Positions 1 to 6,998 of a stretch of 12,471 nt of DNA are shown here, piece by piece (the first letter of the stretch is position 1; every line of letters starts with the position of its first letter). This DNA comes from an uncultured Angelakisella sp. (GTDB lineage Bacteria > Bacillota > Clostridia > Oscillospirales > Ruminococcaceae). The notes beneath the pieces were generated by a model. The model saw only the letters and a program-made list of their open reading frames with translations, was not told the DNA's origin and ran no database searches. Location: contig CALGIL010000002.1 of NCBI GenBank assembly GCA_937914895.1, forward strand, positions 1 to 12,471, read 5' to 3'. The position numbers were made by a program, and so were the translations under genes.

Positions 1-631
1 CATAGGGGGTGGGCACCGCCACGGCGCTGCCGCTGTCGCTGTCATTATCCCAGTCGTCCGGGTCCACCCGGTCCACGGTGGTCTTGGGGCTGCACTCCTT
101 AACCTCGGCGCTGGCGACAAAGGTATAATCGGTCATCAGCTGTCCGTCAGCTTCGTTTTTCTTTCCCTGAAGCGCAACCTCCAGGGTGTTGCCCGTACCG
201 CTGTACTGCACACCCGTCAGCTTGATTGTATAAGTCAGCTGGCCATTATTATAGCTTTGATTGGTAATGGTATATTTCGTGTCGTTCAGTCCTATGGCGC
301 TAAAGCTGCTCCCCTGTAAAAATACCTGCAGCAGATTCGTCTCGCCGCTTTTAATCTGGCTCAGGGACGTTCCGGCCGGGTCCGTAATATGCAATGTAAA
401 ATCTACCTCGTATCGGGAGGACCCACGGCCATTCCCGATGACAGGGGTTTTTGTTCCCGCATCATTTATACGGTTATAGGTAACGTTTCCGCTTGCATCC
501 CGCACCTCGTCGATGAGGTACTGCATGGACGGTGTATCCGCCCGCGCAATGACCTGAAACAGACTGCCCAGGCCCCCGATGGCCATCAGACCCGCCAAAA
601 TCAGCGCTACTACCCTTACTCCAGTCTTCAC
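1..631 (-). CDS. Secreted protein of unknown function, N-terminal part (runs off left edge)
   Basis: Partial gene: 210 codons are visible before the left edge. The start is GTG at 631, with a GGGAGG ribosome binding site (641-646) nine bases upstream; it overlaps the TGA of the upstream ABC ATPase (GTGA), so translation is probably coupled. Residues 1-31 look like a Sec signal peptide: Lys2/Arg6, a hydrophobic core at about 7-28 and an ARA|D cleavage site at 31/32. The mature part is rich in Thr, Ser, Asn and Gly with alternating hydrophobic residues (about 70-175), as in an Ig-like or S-layer-type beta-sandwich. A linker of Asp, Ser and Pro follows (about 187-210). There is one Cys (180). 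I do not recognise the family with certainty; COG1361-type S-layer-like proteins often accompany MacB-like transporters and are the leading guess. Its codons are visibly more AT-rich than those of its neighbours. Inferred role: surface partner or substrate of the adjacent exporter. Confidence 0.8.
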   Translation of the reverse strand, partial: MKTGVRVVALILAGLMAIGGLGSLFQVIARADTPSMQYLIDEVRDASGNVTYNRINDAGTKTPVIGNGRGSSRYEVDFTLHITDPAGTSLSQIKSGETNLLQVFLQGSSFSAIGLNDTKYTITNQSYNNGQLTYTIKLTGVQYSGTGNTLEVALQGKKNEADGQLMTDYTFVASAEVKECSPKTTVDRVDPDDWDNDSDSGSAVAVPTPY

Positions 632-1527
632 TTGCTTTGTCCTCCCATGCTCGGCTGTTTTGTTGCCTCTTCGGCTGTATGAAATGGCGGGTCCGCCGCC
701 TGGCTTTTCTCTCCGGCGGTTGGGGCCCCCGGTCCCTCCGCCCCGCCCGGCCCCAAAAGGGCCAGGCCCTCCGGCGGCATCCGGTCCTCCTCCCAGGCCT
801 TTTCCGCGTCGGCCTGCCGGCGCTCTGCGTCGTACAGGGACTGGTTGGGCTTGTCGTCCACCACCCGGCCGTCCACAATGGTGACAATGCGGTCGGCATA
901 ATTTGCCAGGCTGGCGTCGTGGGTCACCAGGATGATGGTGGTGCCCTTCTGCCTGGAAAAATCCAAAAACAGGGTCATAATCTCCTTGGTGGTGTGGGTA
1001 TCCAGGTTGCCGGTGGGTTCGTCGGCAAACACCACCGCGGGGTTTGTCACAAAGGCCCGGGCAATGCCCACCCGCTGCTGCTGGCCGCCGGACATCTCGT
1101 TGGGGTTGTGCTTCTTCCGGTCCCCAAGGCCCACCTGGGTCAGCATCCGCTCCGCCAGGCGCAGCCGCTCCCGGCGCCGCATCCCCCGAAAGGTCAGGGG
1201 CAGGGCCACGTTTTCGATGGCCGTCATGCCGGGCAGGAGGTTGTAGGACTGAAAGACAAACCCGATGCTCTGCTGCCGGAACAGCGCCAGCTCCTTTTCG
1301 GTCATTTTGGAAATGCGCCGCCCCCGGACCGCCACCTCGCCCCGGGTGGGCTTTTCCAGGCCGGCCAGCTGATTGAGCAGGGTGGACTTGCCCGAGCCGG
1401 AGGTGCCCAGGATGCAGCACACGGTGCCCTCCTCCACCTCCAGGTTGATGTTGTCCAGCGCCACAATCTTTTCGGTGCCAATGCGGTACACCTTGCGCAG
1501 GTTTGTGGTTTTGATCATTGTCGCCAT
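628..1527 (-). CDS. ABC transporter ATP-binding protein, MacB/LolD/YknY-like, with long C-terminal tail
   Basis: Cytoplasmic ATPase (299 aa) that should drive the MacB-like permease encoded at 1780-2997. All nucleotide-binding motifs are present: Walker A GTSGSGKST at 41-49, Q-loop Gln93, signature MSGGQQQR at 145-152, Walker B VVFADE at 165-170 with catalytic Glu170, and switch His203. The phrase DEPTGNLD is typical of the LolD/MacB/FtsE group. The conserved domain ends near residue 230. Residues 231-299 form a tail that family members of about 220-235 aa lack: first a charged helix-like part (about 233-248), then a Gly/Pro/Ala-rich part. The start is uncertain. ATG at 1527 has AGGA only three bases upstream, whereas ATG at 1518 (residue 4) has it twelve bases upstream. 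The stop overlaps the GTG of the secreted-protein gene by four bases. A terminator separates this gene from its permease, so it probably uses the candidate promoter at 1583-1611. Confidence 0.95.
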   Translation of the reverse strand: MATMIKTTNLRKVYRIGTEKIVALDNINLEVEEGTVCCILGTSGSGKSTLLNQLAGLEKPTRGEVAVRGRRISKMTEKELALFRQQSIGFVFQSYNLLPGMTAIENVALPLTFRGMRRRERLRLAERMLTQVGLGDRKKHNPNEMSGGQQQRVGIARAFVTNPAVVFADEPTGNLDTHTTKEIMTLFLDFSRQKGTTIILVTHDASLANYADRIVTIVDGRVVDDKPNQSLYDAERRQADAEKAWEEDRMPPEGLALLGPGGAEGPGAPTAGEKSQAADPPFHTAEEATKQPSMGGQSK

Positions 1528-1581
1528 ATGTCCTTTGTCCGCCCTTCCGGCCGGTGGGTCCGGCTCGATATGTACCGACTG

Positions 1582-1604
1582 TACTGTATCACATTAGAAC
1601 AGTA
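1582..1604. promoter_or_regulatory. Perfect inverted repeat, possible operator
   Basis: TACTGT (1582-1587) and ACAGTA (1599-1604) are perfect 6-bp inverted arms around an 11-base spacer. The site covers the candidate -10 box and most of the -10/-35 spacer of the ATPase promoter, where a repressor dimer would block polymerase. ACTGT also occurs directly adjacent at 1578-1582. The arms are short, so chance is possible, and I cannot name a regulator. Confidence 0.35.
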
Positions 1605-1611
1605 AGTGCAA
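1583..1611 (-). promoter_or_regulatory. Candidate sigma-A promoter for the ATPase/secreted-protein unit
   Basis: On the minus strand, TTGCAC (1611-1606) and TACAGT (1588-1583) are separated by 17 bases, and TGA just before the -10 box gives an extended -10 (TGn). The -35 match is weak and the -10 moderate. The position makes sense: it lies downstream of the permease terminator and about 55 bases upstream of the ATPase start. It is the best promoter-like element I see in this 252-bp gap. Confidence 0.45.
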
Positions 1612-1738
1612 TCCTTCCATCCATTTCTCTTCTGTCCCGGTCACCGCGCCGACAAAAAGCCATGGGCCGGGCACCCGCCTTGTTCATACTGTGGCAATCT
1701 TTTTCCATTTTATTGCCCCCGGCGGACAAAAATGCCGC

Positions 1739-1773
1739 AAAAAAATCCCTCCCCCGTGCGGAGAAGGGATTTT
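1739..1773 (-). terminator. Intrinsic terminator after the permease gene
   Basis: Read on the minus strand, bases 1773-1760 pair with 1755-1742 in a 14-bp stem closed by a GCAC tetraloop, and the 3' side runs into seven T residues (1745-1739). Two of the pairs are G-U wobbles only in the minus-strand RNA; on the plus strand they would be C-A mismatches, so the element is oriented for the minus-strand genes. It starts seven bases beyond the permease stop codon (1780-1782). Confidence 0.85.
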
Positions 1774-1779
1774 GCACCA

Positions 1780-2997
1780 TCATTCGTGCCGCAGGGCCTC
1801 TATGGGACTCATCCGGGCGGCCTGCCTGGCGGGATAGATGCCGAAGAAAATGCCCACCGCAGCGGAAAATACCAGGGTGATGACAATGGAGCTGGCCGTA
1901 AACACCGGCGTCACATCAATGAGGGAGCAGATGCCCAAGGCGCCCAGATAGCCAAGGACCAGCCCGATGGCGCCGCCGATAAGGGACAGAATGGCCGATT
2001 CGGTCAAAAACTGCTGCATAATGGCGCCGGTTTTGGCCCCCAAGGCCTTGCGGATGCCGATTTCCCGGGTCCGCTCGCTGACCGACACCAGCATGATGTT
2101 CATGACGCCCACCCCGCCCACCAGCAGCGAAATGGCGGCCACCGCGGCCACAAAGGTCTGGATCATGCCGATCATGCTGTTGATCATATCCACCTGCTGC
2201 ATCAGGTCCTGAACCATATAGACGCTGCGGCCCCGGGCGTTGTGCCGGGCCTCCAGCAGGCTGCGGGTGTTGGCGGACACCGCGTCCTTCTGCTCCTCGG
2301 TCTCGGTGCGGATATACAGGGAATCCACGGTGCTGCCGCCCCCCTGGGCGTCGGACAGGGTGGTAAAGGGGATGTACAGGGTGCCGGGCATACCCTCAAA
2401 ATCCATGCCGTAGCTGGCGTAGGGGCTTTTGGACACCCCCGCAATTTTGCACTTAAGGGTGCTGCGGCCGCCCCCGCCGCTGACGGACAGGCTGACGCTC
2501 ATGCCCACCACGTTGGAGGTGCCAAAAAACTTCCGGGCCGTCAGGTCGTCGATGACCACCACATTGCGGCCGGCCAGGTAGTCCTCCTCCGAAAAGAACC
2601 GCCCCGCCACCATGTCCACCTGCTGGATGGACTCAAAATCCGGCGAGGTGCCGTACAGAATGGCAAAGCTGTCGTGGCGCTCAAAGGCCACCTGGCCCAC
2701 CCCCTGGCCCAGGGGGGAGACCGCCGCCACCCCGCTCAGGGCCCGGACGGCCTCCACGTCCTCCATGGTAATGCCCTCCCCCGCCTCGGCCTCCTGGGTG
2801 TTGACATTGACCATCAGGGTGGTGGAGCCGATGTCCTGGGCGCTGGACATCATGGATTCCTTGGCGCCGTCGCCGGCCGCGATGATCATGATGACGGCGG
2901 TGATGCCGATGATGATGCCCAGCATGGTCAGAAACGAGCGCATCCGGTTGATCTTGATGCTCTCGACCGCCATTTTGATGTTTTCAAAGATAAGCAT
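1780..2997 (-). CDS. ABC transporter permease, MacB/YknZ-like (FtsX-family)
   Basis: Membrane permease (405 aa) of a type VII (MacB-fold) ABC transporter. These do not pass substrate through the membrane but couple ATP hydrolysis to movement of the extracellular domain. The layout is canonical: TM1 at about 21-41, a large extracellular MacB periplasmic-core domain (about 45-275), then TM2 at about 281-303, TM3 at 334-358 and TM4 at 368-388. Between TM2 and TM3 lies the coupling sequence SERTREIGIRKALGA (307-321), and the C-terminus PARQAARMSPIEALR is the usual family ending. A Gly-rich loop (GGGG, 174-177) lies in the extracellular domain. The ATG at 2997 is six bases beyond the stop of the membrane fusion protein, and the GGAG of that gene's last codons serves as ribosome binding site. 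A terminator follows, so the partner ATPase is not simply the next gene in the same transcript. The substrate is unknown; B. subtilis YknXYZ, the nearest described system, resists the SdpC toxin. Confidence 0.95.
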   Translation of the reverse strand: MLIFENIKMAVESIKINRMRSFLTMLGIIIGITAVIMIIAAGDGAKESMMSSAQDIGSTTLMVNVNTQEAEAGEGITMEDVEAVRALSGVAAVSPLGQGVGQVAFERHDSFAILYGTSPDFESIQQVDMVAGRFFSEEDYLAGRNVVVIDDLTARKFFGTSNVVGMSVSLSVSGGGGRSTLKCKIAGVSKSPYASYGMDFEGMPGTLYIPFTTLSDAQGGGSTVDSLYIRTETEEQKDAVSANTRSLLEARHNARGRSVYMVQDLMQQVDMINSMIGMIQTFVAAVAAISLLVGGVGVMNIMLVSVSERTREIGIRKALGAKTGAIMQQFLTESAILSLIGGAIGLVLGYLGALGICSLIDVTPVFTASSIVITLVFSAAVGIFFGIYPARQAARMSPIEALRHE

Positions 2998-3003
2998 AGG
3001 CCC

Positions 3004-4470
3004 TTACTCCATGGTGTCGGGCTGCTGAATGGTCACGCCGCCCGGCAGCTGAAGCATCCCACCGCTGCTGGAGCCGGGGACGCCGGTGACCACAATGCCG
3101 CCCTCGACGCCCTTGGGCACCACGGTGGCAATGAGGTCCCCCTCGGCGACCCCCTCCAGGATCTCGATGTGGGTGTCGTCGGAAATGCCCGCTTTTACAT
3201 AGGTCTTGACCATGTCAAACTCGCCCTTTTTGGCCTTTTCGCCCGTGGTGGGGGTCAGGATGTAGACATAGTCGCCGGTCTTGTCGGTCTTCAGCGTCTC
3301 AATGGGCACCGCCACCGCCCCCTGGCGGGATTCGGTGAGGATGTCCAGGTCCGCCTCCATGCCCAGCTTCAGGAAGTGGTCGGGGTCCTCGGCCCGCACC
3401 CGGGCAAACACCACCGGGCTGCCGCCCGCGGTGGTGGCCGCGCCGTCGATGTGGACCACCGTGCCCCTGAGGGTATGGGGCCCAAAGGTGATGGCGGCCT
3501 CCTGGTCCAGGGCCAGGCGCTGGATGTCGTATTTGTTCAGGGAGAAGGAGAGGTCTATCTCCTGGTTGCCCTCCAGCACCGCGGCGTTCATGCCGGGGGC
3601 CACCGTGGCGCCCTCCACCAGGCTCAGCTGGGTCAAAACGCCGTCAAAGTCGGCCACAATGCCGCCGGCGCTTTCGTTGATCATTTTTTTGACGTCGTTT
3701 ACCTGCAGCCGCAGGCTTTCCAGGTTGTTGTCCAGCTGTTTGATGGCGTTTTCGGACATGTCCAGCTCCCGCAGGCCCTGGCGCTGCTGCTGCAGGGCCG
3801 CCACCTGCTTGGCCATGGCGTCGGCCATTTCGTGGAGGGTTTGTTCGTCATATGTACCCACAAGGGTGCTGATGTCCCTGTCCTCGATGTCGTTGGCGGA
3901 CTTGCCCTCTCTGGCAAACTTTTCGGCAATTTCCAGGTTGGTCAGGTCGGCGTTGGCCTTGCGGATGTTCCTGCTGACCTTGCTCAGCTCGTAGGTGGAA
4001 TCGTCCAGGTTTTCCATGGTGTCGTCGTACTGCAGCTGGGCGTTTTCCAGGGCGATTTCCGCCTTGCGCAGACTGGTTTGCAGGTCGCTCATATCAAAGG
4101 TGGCAATCACCTGCCCCTTCTGCACCTGGTCCCCCCGCTTAAAGTTGACGGTGCGCACCTTGACCGAGGCGGGCACAAAGTAGGTTTTGGTCTGTTCGGA
4201 CACAATGGACCCCGTGGCGGAGATGACCGAATCGATGTCCTCCCGGGTGGAGGGCGTGTACAGCACCACCGGCTTTGCCAGGGCCTTCATCACCGATGTG
4301 TAAATTAAAAATCCAATGGCCAGCAAAACCACGGCCAGCACCGCCCAGCGCTTCCATTTGCGCTTCTTTTTGGGCGGCTTTAAAATGGGGCCCATGGGGG
4401 GCGTTTCGGCGGCCGGGGGCTGACTTTCCTGCTGGGGTGCCTGGGTAGGCAAGGTGGTAGGTTCTGCCAT
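3004..4470 (-). CDS. Membrane fusion / adaptor protein, HlyD-YknX-like
   Basis: Adaptor subunit (488 aa) that in this family sits on the outside of a MacB-like permease and channels or captures substrate. Residues 1-40 are a Pro/Gln-rich cytosolic segment ending in a basic cluster (KPPKKKRKWKR, 31-41), followed by one transmembrane anchor (about 42-58). The first half of a lipoyl/barrel-sandwich domain covers about 95-127 (FKRGDQVQKGQVIATFD). A helical hairpin covers about 128-265, rich in Leu, Gln and Glu at coiled-coil spacing. The second lipoyl half is about 266-300 (DFDGVLTQLSLVEGATV), and beta-barrel and membrane-proximal domains follow to about 460. The C-terminus is Gly/Ser-rich. The start is ATG at 4470 with AGAGGA nine to ten bases upstream. 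It lies 51 bases after the ClpE-like gene with no terminator or clear promoter between them, and six bases before the permease gene, so the three are probably one transcript. In a monoderm cell the hairpin would face the wall, not an outer-membrane channel. Confidence 0.93.
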   Translation of the reverse strand: MAEPTTLPTQAPQQESQPPAAETPPMGPILKPPKKKRKWKRWAVLAVVLLAIGFLIYTSVMKALAKPVVLYTPSTREDIDSVISATGSIVSEQTKTYFVPASVKVRTVNFKRGDQVQKGQVIATFDMSDLQTSLRKAEIALENAQLQYDDTMENLDDSTYELSKVSRNIRKANADLTNLEIAEKFAREGKSANDIEDRDISTLVGTYDEQTLHEMADAMAKQVAALQQQRQGLRELDMSENAIKQLDNNLESLRLQVNDVKKMINESAGGIVADFDGVLTQLSLVEGATVAPGMNAAVLEGNQEIDLSFSLNKYDIQRLALDQEAAITFGPHTLRGTVVHIDGAATTAGGSPVVFARVRAEDPDHFLKLGMEADLDILTESRQGAVAVPIETLKTDKTGDYVYILTPTTGEKAKKGEFDMVKTYVKAGISDDTHIEILEGVAEGDLIATVVPKGVEGGIVVTGVPGSSSGGMLQLPGGVTIQQPDTME

Positions 4471-4521
4471 GTTTTTCTTCCTCTCTTCTCAATACGGTTG
4501 CAAATGGGGTGGGGCGGTGGG

Positions 4522-6837
4522 TCACTCCGTGCGCAGGACAAGGCTCTCCCCCGCCTCGTCCGGCTCCACCAGCACCAGGGCCGGGGGGTCCTGAGCGGTG
4601 GCAATTGTCAGGCTGAGGGGGTCCTCCACCTCTTTGCGGATGACCCGGCGGATGTCCCGGGCGCCGCTTTTGTGTCCGTAGGCCTTTTTAGCCACCAGGG
4701 CCAGCACCTCGGGCTTATAGTCGAAGTGGACGCCCCGCTCCAGCAGGGCGGGCTTCAGCTCATCCAGCATCAGGGCGGCAATTTTTTCAAAGTCGCCCTG
4801 GTCCAGGGGACGAAAGACCACAACCTCGTCAATGCGGGCCAGAAATTCCGGCCGCAGGAATTCGGAAAGCGCCTTTAGGGCCTTATCCTTTGCCATCTCG
4901 AAGGGCTGTTTATTAAAGCCCAGGGCGGCCTCCCGGCGCTCGCTGCCGGCGTTGGAGGTCATAATCATAATGGTGTTTTCGAAGGACACCACCCGCCCCT
5001 GGGCGTCGGTGATGCGGCCCTCGTCCAAAATCTGCAGCAGGATGTTCATCACATCGGGATGGGCCTTTTCAATCTCGTCCAGCAGCACGATGGAGTAGGG
5101 GCGGCGGCGGACCTTTTCGGTCAGCTGGCCGGCCTCGTCGTAGCCCACATAGCCGGGGGGCGACCCGATGATCCGGGACACCGAGTGCTTTTCCATAAAT
5201 TCCGACATATCCAGGCGGATGAGGGGCTCCACGTTGTCAAACAGCTCCTGGCTGAGGACCTTGACCAGCTCGGTCTTGCCCACCCCCGTGGGCCCCACAA
5301 AGATAAAGGAAGCGGGGCGCTTGCGGGGGCTGAGGCGCACCCGGCTGCGGCGCACCGCCGCGGCCACCATGGCCACGGCCTCCTCCTGGCCGATGATCTT
5401 TTTGCCCAGGCTCTGCTCCAGGTTGGCCACCCGCCGGGCCTCGGTCTCCCGCACCTTGCTGGCGGGGATGCCGGTCCACAGCTCGATGACCTGGGCCAGG
5501 TCCTCCTCGGTCACCTGGACGTTGGCCGCCGCCTGAGAGACGGCCTCGATCCGGCCCTGGACCCGGGCTGCGTCGGTCTTCAGCTCCGCCAGCCGCTGGT
5601 AGGCGGTGTCGTCGGAGCTTTGGGCCGATGCCTTTTCCAGCCGGTCGATCTCGTCGTCCAGCTCCAGCTTTTCCCGCGCAAGGCCGTCGTACTCCCGCAG
5701 CACCGGGCTTTCCAGGGACGCGCAGGAGCAGGCCTCGTCCAACAGGTCGATGGCCTTGTCGGGCAAAAACCGGTCGTTGATGTAGCGCTCGGACAGCACC
5801 ACCACCCGGCGGGTCAGGTCGTCGCTGACCTGTACCCGGTGGTATGCCTCGTAATAGCCCTTAACGCCCTGCAGAATGGCCACGGTGTCGTCAATGGTGG
5901 GCTCCGCCACCCGCACCGCCTGAAAGCGGCGCTCCAGGGCGGCGTCCTTTTCAATATGCCGGCGGTATTCGTCAAAGGTGGTGGCGCCAATGACCTGGAT
6001 CTCCCCCCGGGACAGGGCGGGCTTGAGGATGTTGGCGGCGTTCATGCTGCCCTCGCTGTCGCCGGCCCCCACCAGGGTGTGTACCTCGTCAATGAACAAA
6101 ATGACGTCGCCGTGCTTTTTGACGTCGGCCACCAGGCCCTTGACCCGGCTTTCAAACTGGCCCCGGAACTGGGTGCCGGCCACAAGGCCGGTGAGGTCCA
6201 GCATGTAGATTTCCTTTTTTTGCAGGCGGGGCGGCACCTTGCCGCCGACAATGCGCTGGGCAATGCCCTCGGCAATGGCGGTCTTGCCCACGCCGGGCTC
6301 GCCGATAAGGCAGGGGTTATTTTTGGTGCGGCGGTTTAAAATCTGCACCACCCGGTAAATTTCCTGGTCCCGGCCGATGATGGTGTCCATGCGGCCCTCC
6401 TGGGCCTTCTGGGTCAGATTTTCGCAAAAGCCGTCCAAAAATTTATAGCTGGGGCGCTTTTCCTCGGCCTGGGCACCCCGGCGGGGGCCGTAGTCGCGGC
6501 CCCGGGGGCGGGGTTCGGTCAGATCTCCTCCCCGCTCCTGGCCGCTTTCCTGCCCCTGCAGGTCCTGGACCACGGGAAAGGGCATGGCGCCCACCTGCTC
6601 AAACAGCTCGCCGTCCTCGCCGCCGATGGTCTCCATCAGCTGGTCGCTGACGGCGTCGATGTCCTCCTCGGTAATGCCCATCTTTTTCATAATGTCATCC
6701 ACCGGCTTCAGACCCAGCTCCCGGGCACATTTAAGGCAGAGGCCCTCGTTGATGGTCTCGCCGTTTTCCAGCCTGGTCATATAGACCACGGACATCCTTT
6801 TATGGCACCTGGAGCACATCATATTTTCAAAATTCAT
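4522..6837 (-). CDS. clpE: ATP-dependent Clp protease ATP-binding subunit, ClpE-like (zinc finger)
   Basis: AAA+ unfoldase (771 aa) that should feed misfolded proteins to ClpP. The N-terminus is a four-cysteine zinc finger, Cys8-X2-Cys11-X22-Cys34-X2-Cys37, the hallmark of ClpE; the double Clp_N repeat of ClpC is absent. A charged linker (about 90-130) precedes AAA-1: Walker A GEPGVGKT at 179-186, Walker B VILFIDE at 245-251 and Arg pair 303-304. The middle domain (about 380-435) has a UVR-like helical hairpin. AAA-2 has Walker A GPTGVGKT at 515-522, Walker B IVLLDE at 583-588 and sensor-2 GARDIR at 725-730. LGF at 639-641 fits the tripeptide loop that docks on ClpP, so it probably works in proteolysis. 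The open frame extends upstream to 7299 into pgsA, but ATG 6837 is chosen because GAAGGGA lies 6-7 bases before it and the finger begins right after. The usual tandem CtsR operator is not visible upstream; the 11-bp repeats at 6912-6931 are a candidate control site. The exporter genes follow 51 bases downstream. Confidence 0.95.
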   Translation of the reverse strand: MNFENMMCSRCHKRMSVVYMTRLENGETINEGLCLKCARELGLKPVDDIMKKMGITEEDIDAVSDQLMETIGGEDGELFEQVGAMPFPVVQDLQGQESGQERGGDLTEPRPRGRDYGPRRGAQAEEKRPSYKFLDGFCENLTQKAQEGRMDTIIGRDQEIYRVVQILNRRTKNNPCLIGEPGVGKTAIAEGIAQRIVGGKVPPRLQKKEIYMLDLTGLVAGTQFRGQFESRVKGLVADVKKHGDVILFIDEVHTLVGAGDSEGSMNAANILKPALSRGEIQVIGATTFDEYRRHIEKDAALERRFQAVRVAEPTIDDTVAILQGVKGYYEAYHRVQVSDDLTRRVVVLSERYINDRFLPDKAIDLLDEACSCASLESPVLREYDGLAREKLELDDEIDRLEKASAQSSDDTAYQRLAELKTDAARVQGRIEAVSQAAANVQVTEEDLAQVIELWTGIPASKVRETEARRVANLEQSLGKKIIGQEEAVAMVAAAVRRSRVRLSPRKRPASFIFVGPTGVGKTELVKVLSQELFDNVEPLIRLDMSEFMEKHSVSRIIGSPPGYVGYDEAGQLTEKVRRRPYSIVLLDEIEKAHPDVMNILLQILDEGRITDAQGRVVSFENTIMIMTSNAGSERREAALGFNKQPFEMAKDKALKALSEFLRPEFLARIDEVVVFRPLDQGDFEKIAALMLDELKPALLERGVHFDYKPEVLALVAKKAYGHKSGARDIRRVIRKEVEDPLSLTIATAQDPPALVLVEPDEAGESLVLRTE

Positions 6838-6898
6838 ATGGTTCCCTTCTTCTCTATATGACATGTCGCAATGGACAGAAACATTCTTCATGATGGTC

Positions 6899-6904
6899 AG
6901 TATA
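6899..6904 (-). promoter_or_regulatory. Candidate -10 box of the clpE promoter
   Basis: Minus strand TATACT (6904-6899) matches the sigma-A -10 consensus at five of six bases and would give a leader of roughly 55 bases before the clpE start. No acceptable -35 box lies 16-18 bases upstream; that place is taken by the direct repeats at 6912-6931, which suggests an activator-dependent promoter. Confidence 0.45.
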
Positions 6905-6911
6905 TCCGCGT

Positions 6912-6931
6912 CCTGTGAACTGCCTGTGAAC
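6912..6931 (-). repeat. 11-bp-period direct repeat upstream of clpE, possible response-regulator site
   Basis: GTTCACAGG occurs twice in the same orientation on the minus strand (6931-6923 and 6920-6912), two bases apart, giving an 11-base period, about one helical turn. The core reads TTCACA-N5-TTCACA, the arrangement bound head-to-tail by OmpR/PhoB-family response regulators (for example TCACAGC-N4-TCACAGC for mycobacterial PhoP). It occupies the -35 region of the candidate clpE promoter. The regulator itself is not in this window. Confidence 0.4.
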
Positions 6932-6998
6932 AGTCTGGCAATTTTGATTAAAAAACCGCGCTTCCTATTTTTTGCAGGGGAAAAACGCCGGGGCGGGC

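Noticed and set aside
1589..1783. Short minus-strand open frame of 64 codons in the permease-ATPase gap
   Set aside because: It starts inside the permease stop region, crosses the terminator and ends in the promoter -10 area; no good ribosome binding site and no recognisable composition. A leader peptide from the internal ATG near 1708 cannot be excluded but has no positive support.
1606..4308. A 900-codon open frame on the plus strand
   Set aside because: It lies antisense to the permease and adaptor genes, is an implausible His/Gly/Ala/Asp-rich composition, has no family motif or convincing ribosome binding site, and is the expected by-product of GC-rich codon use on the other strand. The same applies to plus-strand frames at 5059-6339, 7632-9788 and 9532-10581.
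6840..6998. CtsR heat-shock operator upstream of clpE
   Set aside because: The tandem GGTCAAA-type heptamers were looked for and not found; TAATCAAAAT near 6945 is only a poor single match.
6945..6998. Terminator after pgsA
   Set aside because: A-run and T-run arms (AAAAAA/TTTTTT with 12-base loop) and a CGCC/GGCG pair with a two-base loop do not make a stable GC stem followed by a T-run, so no terminator is called.
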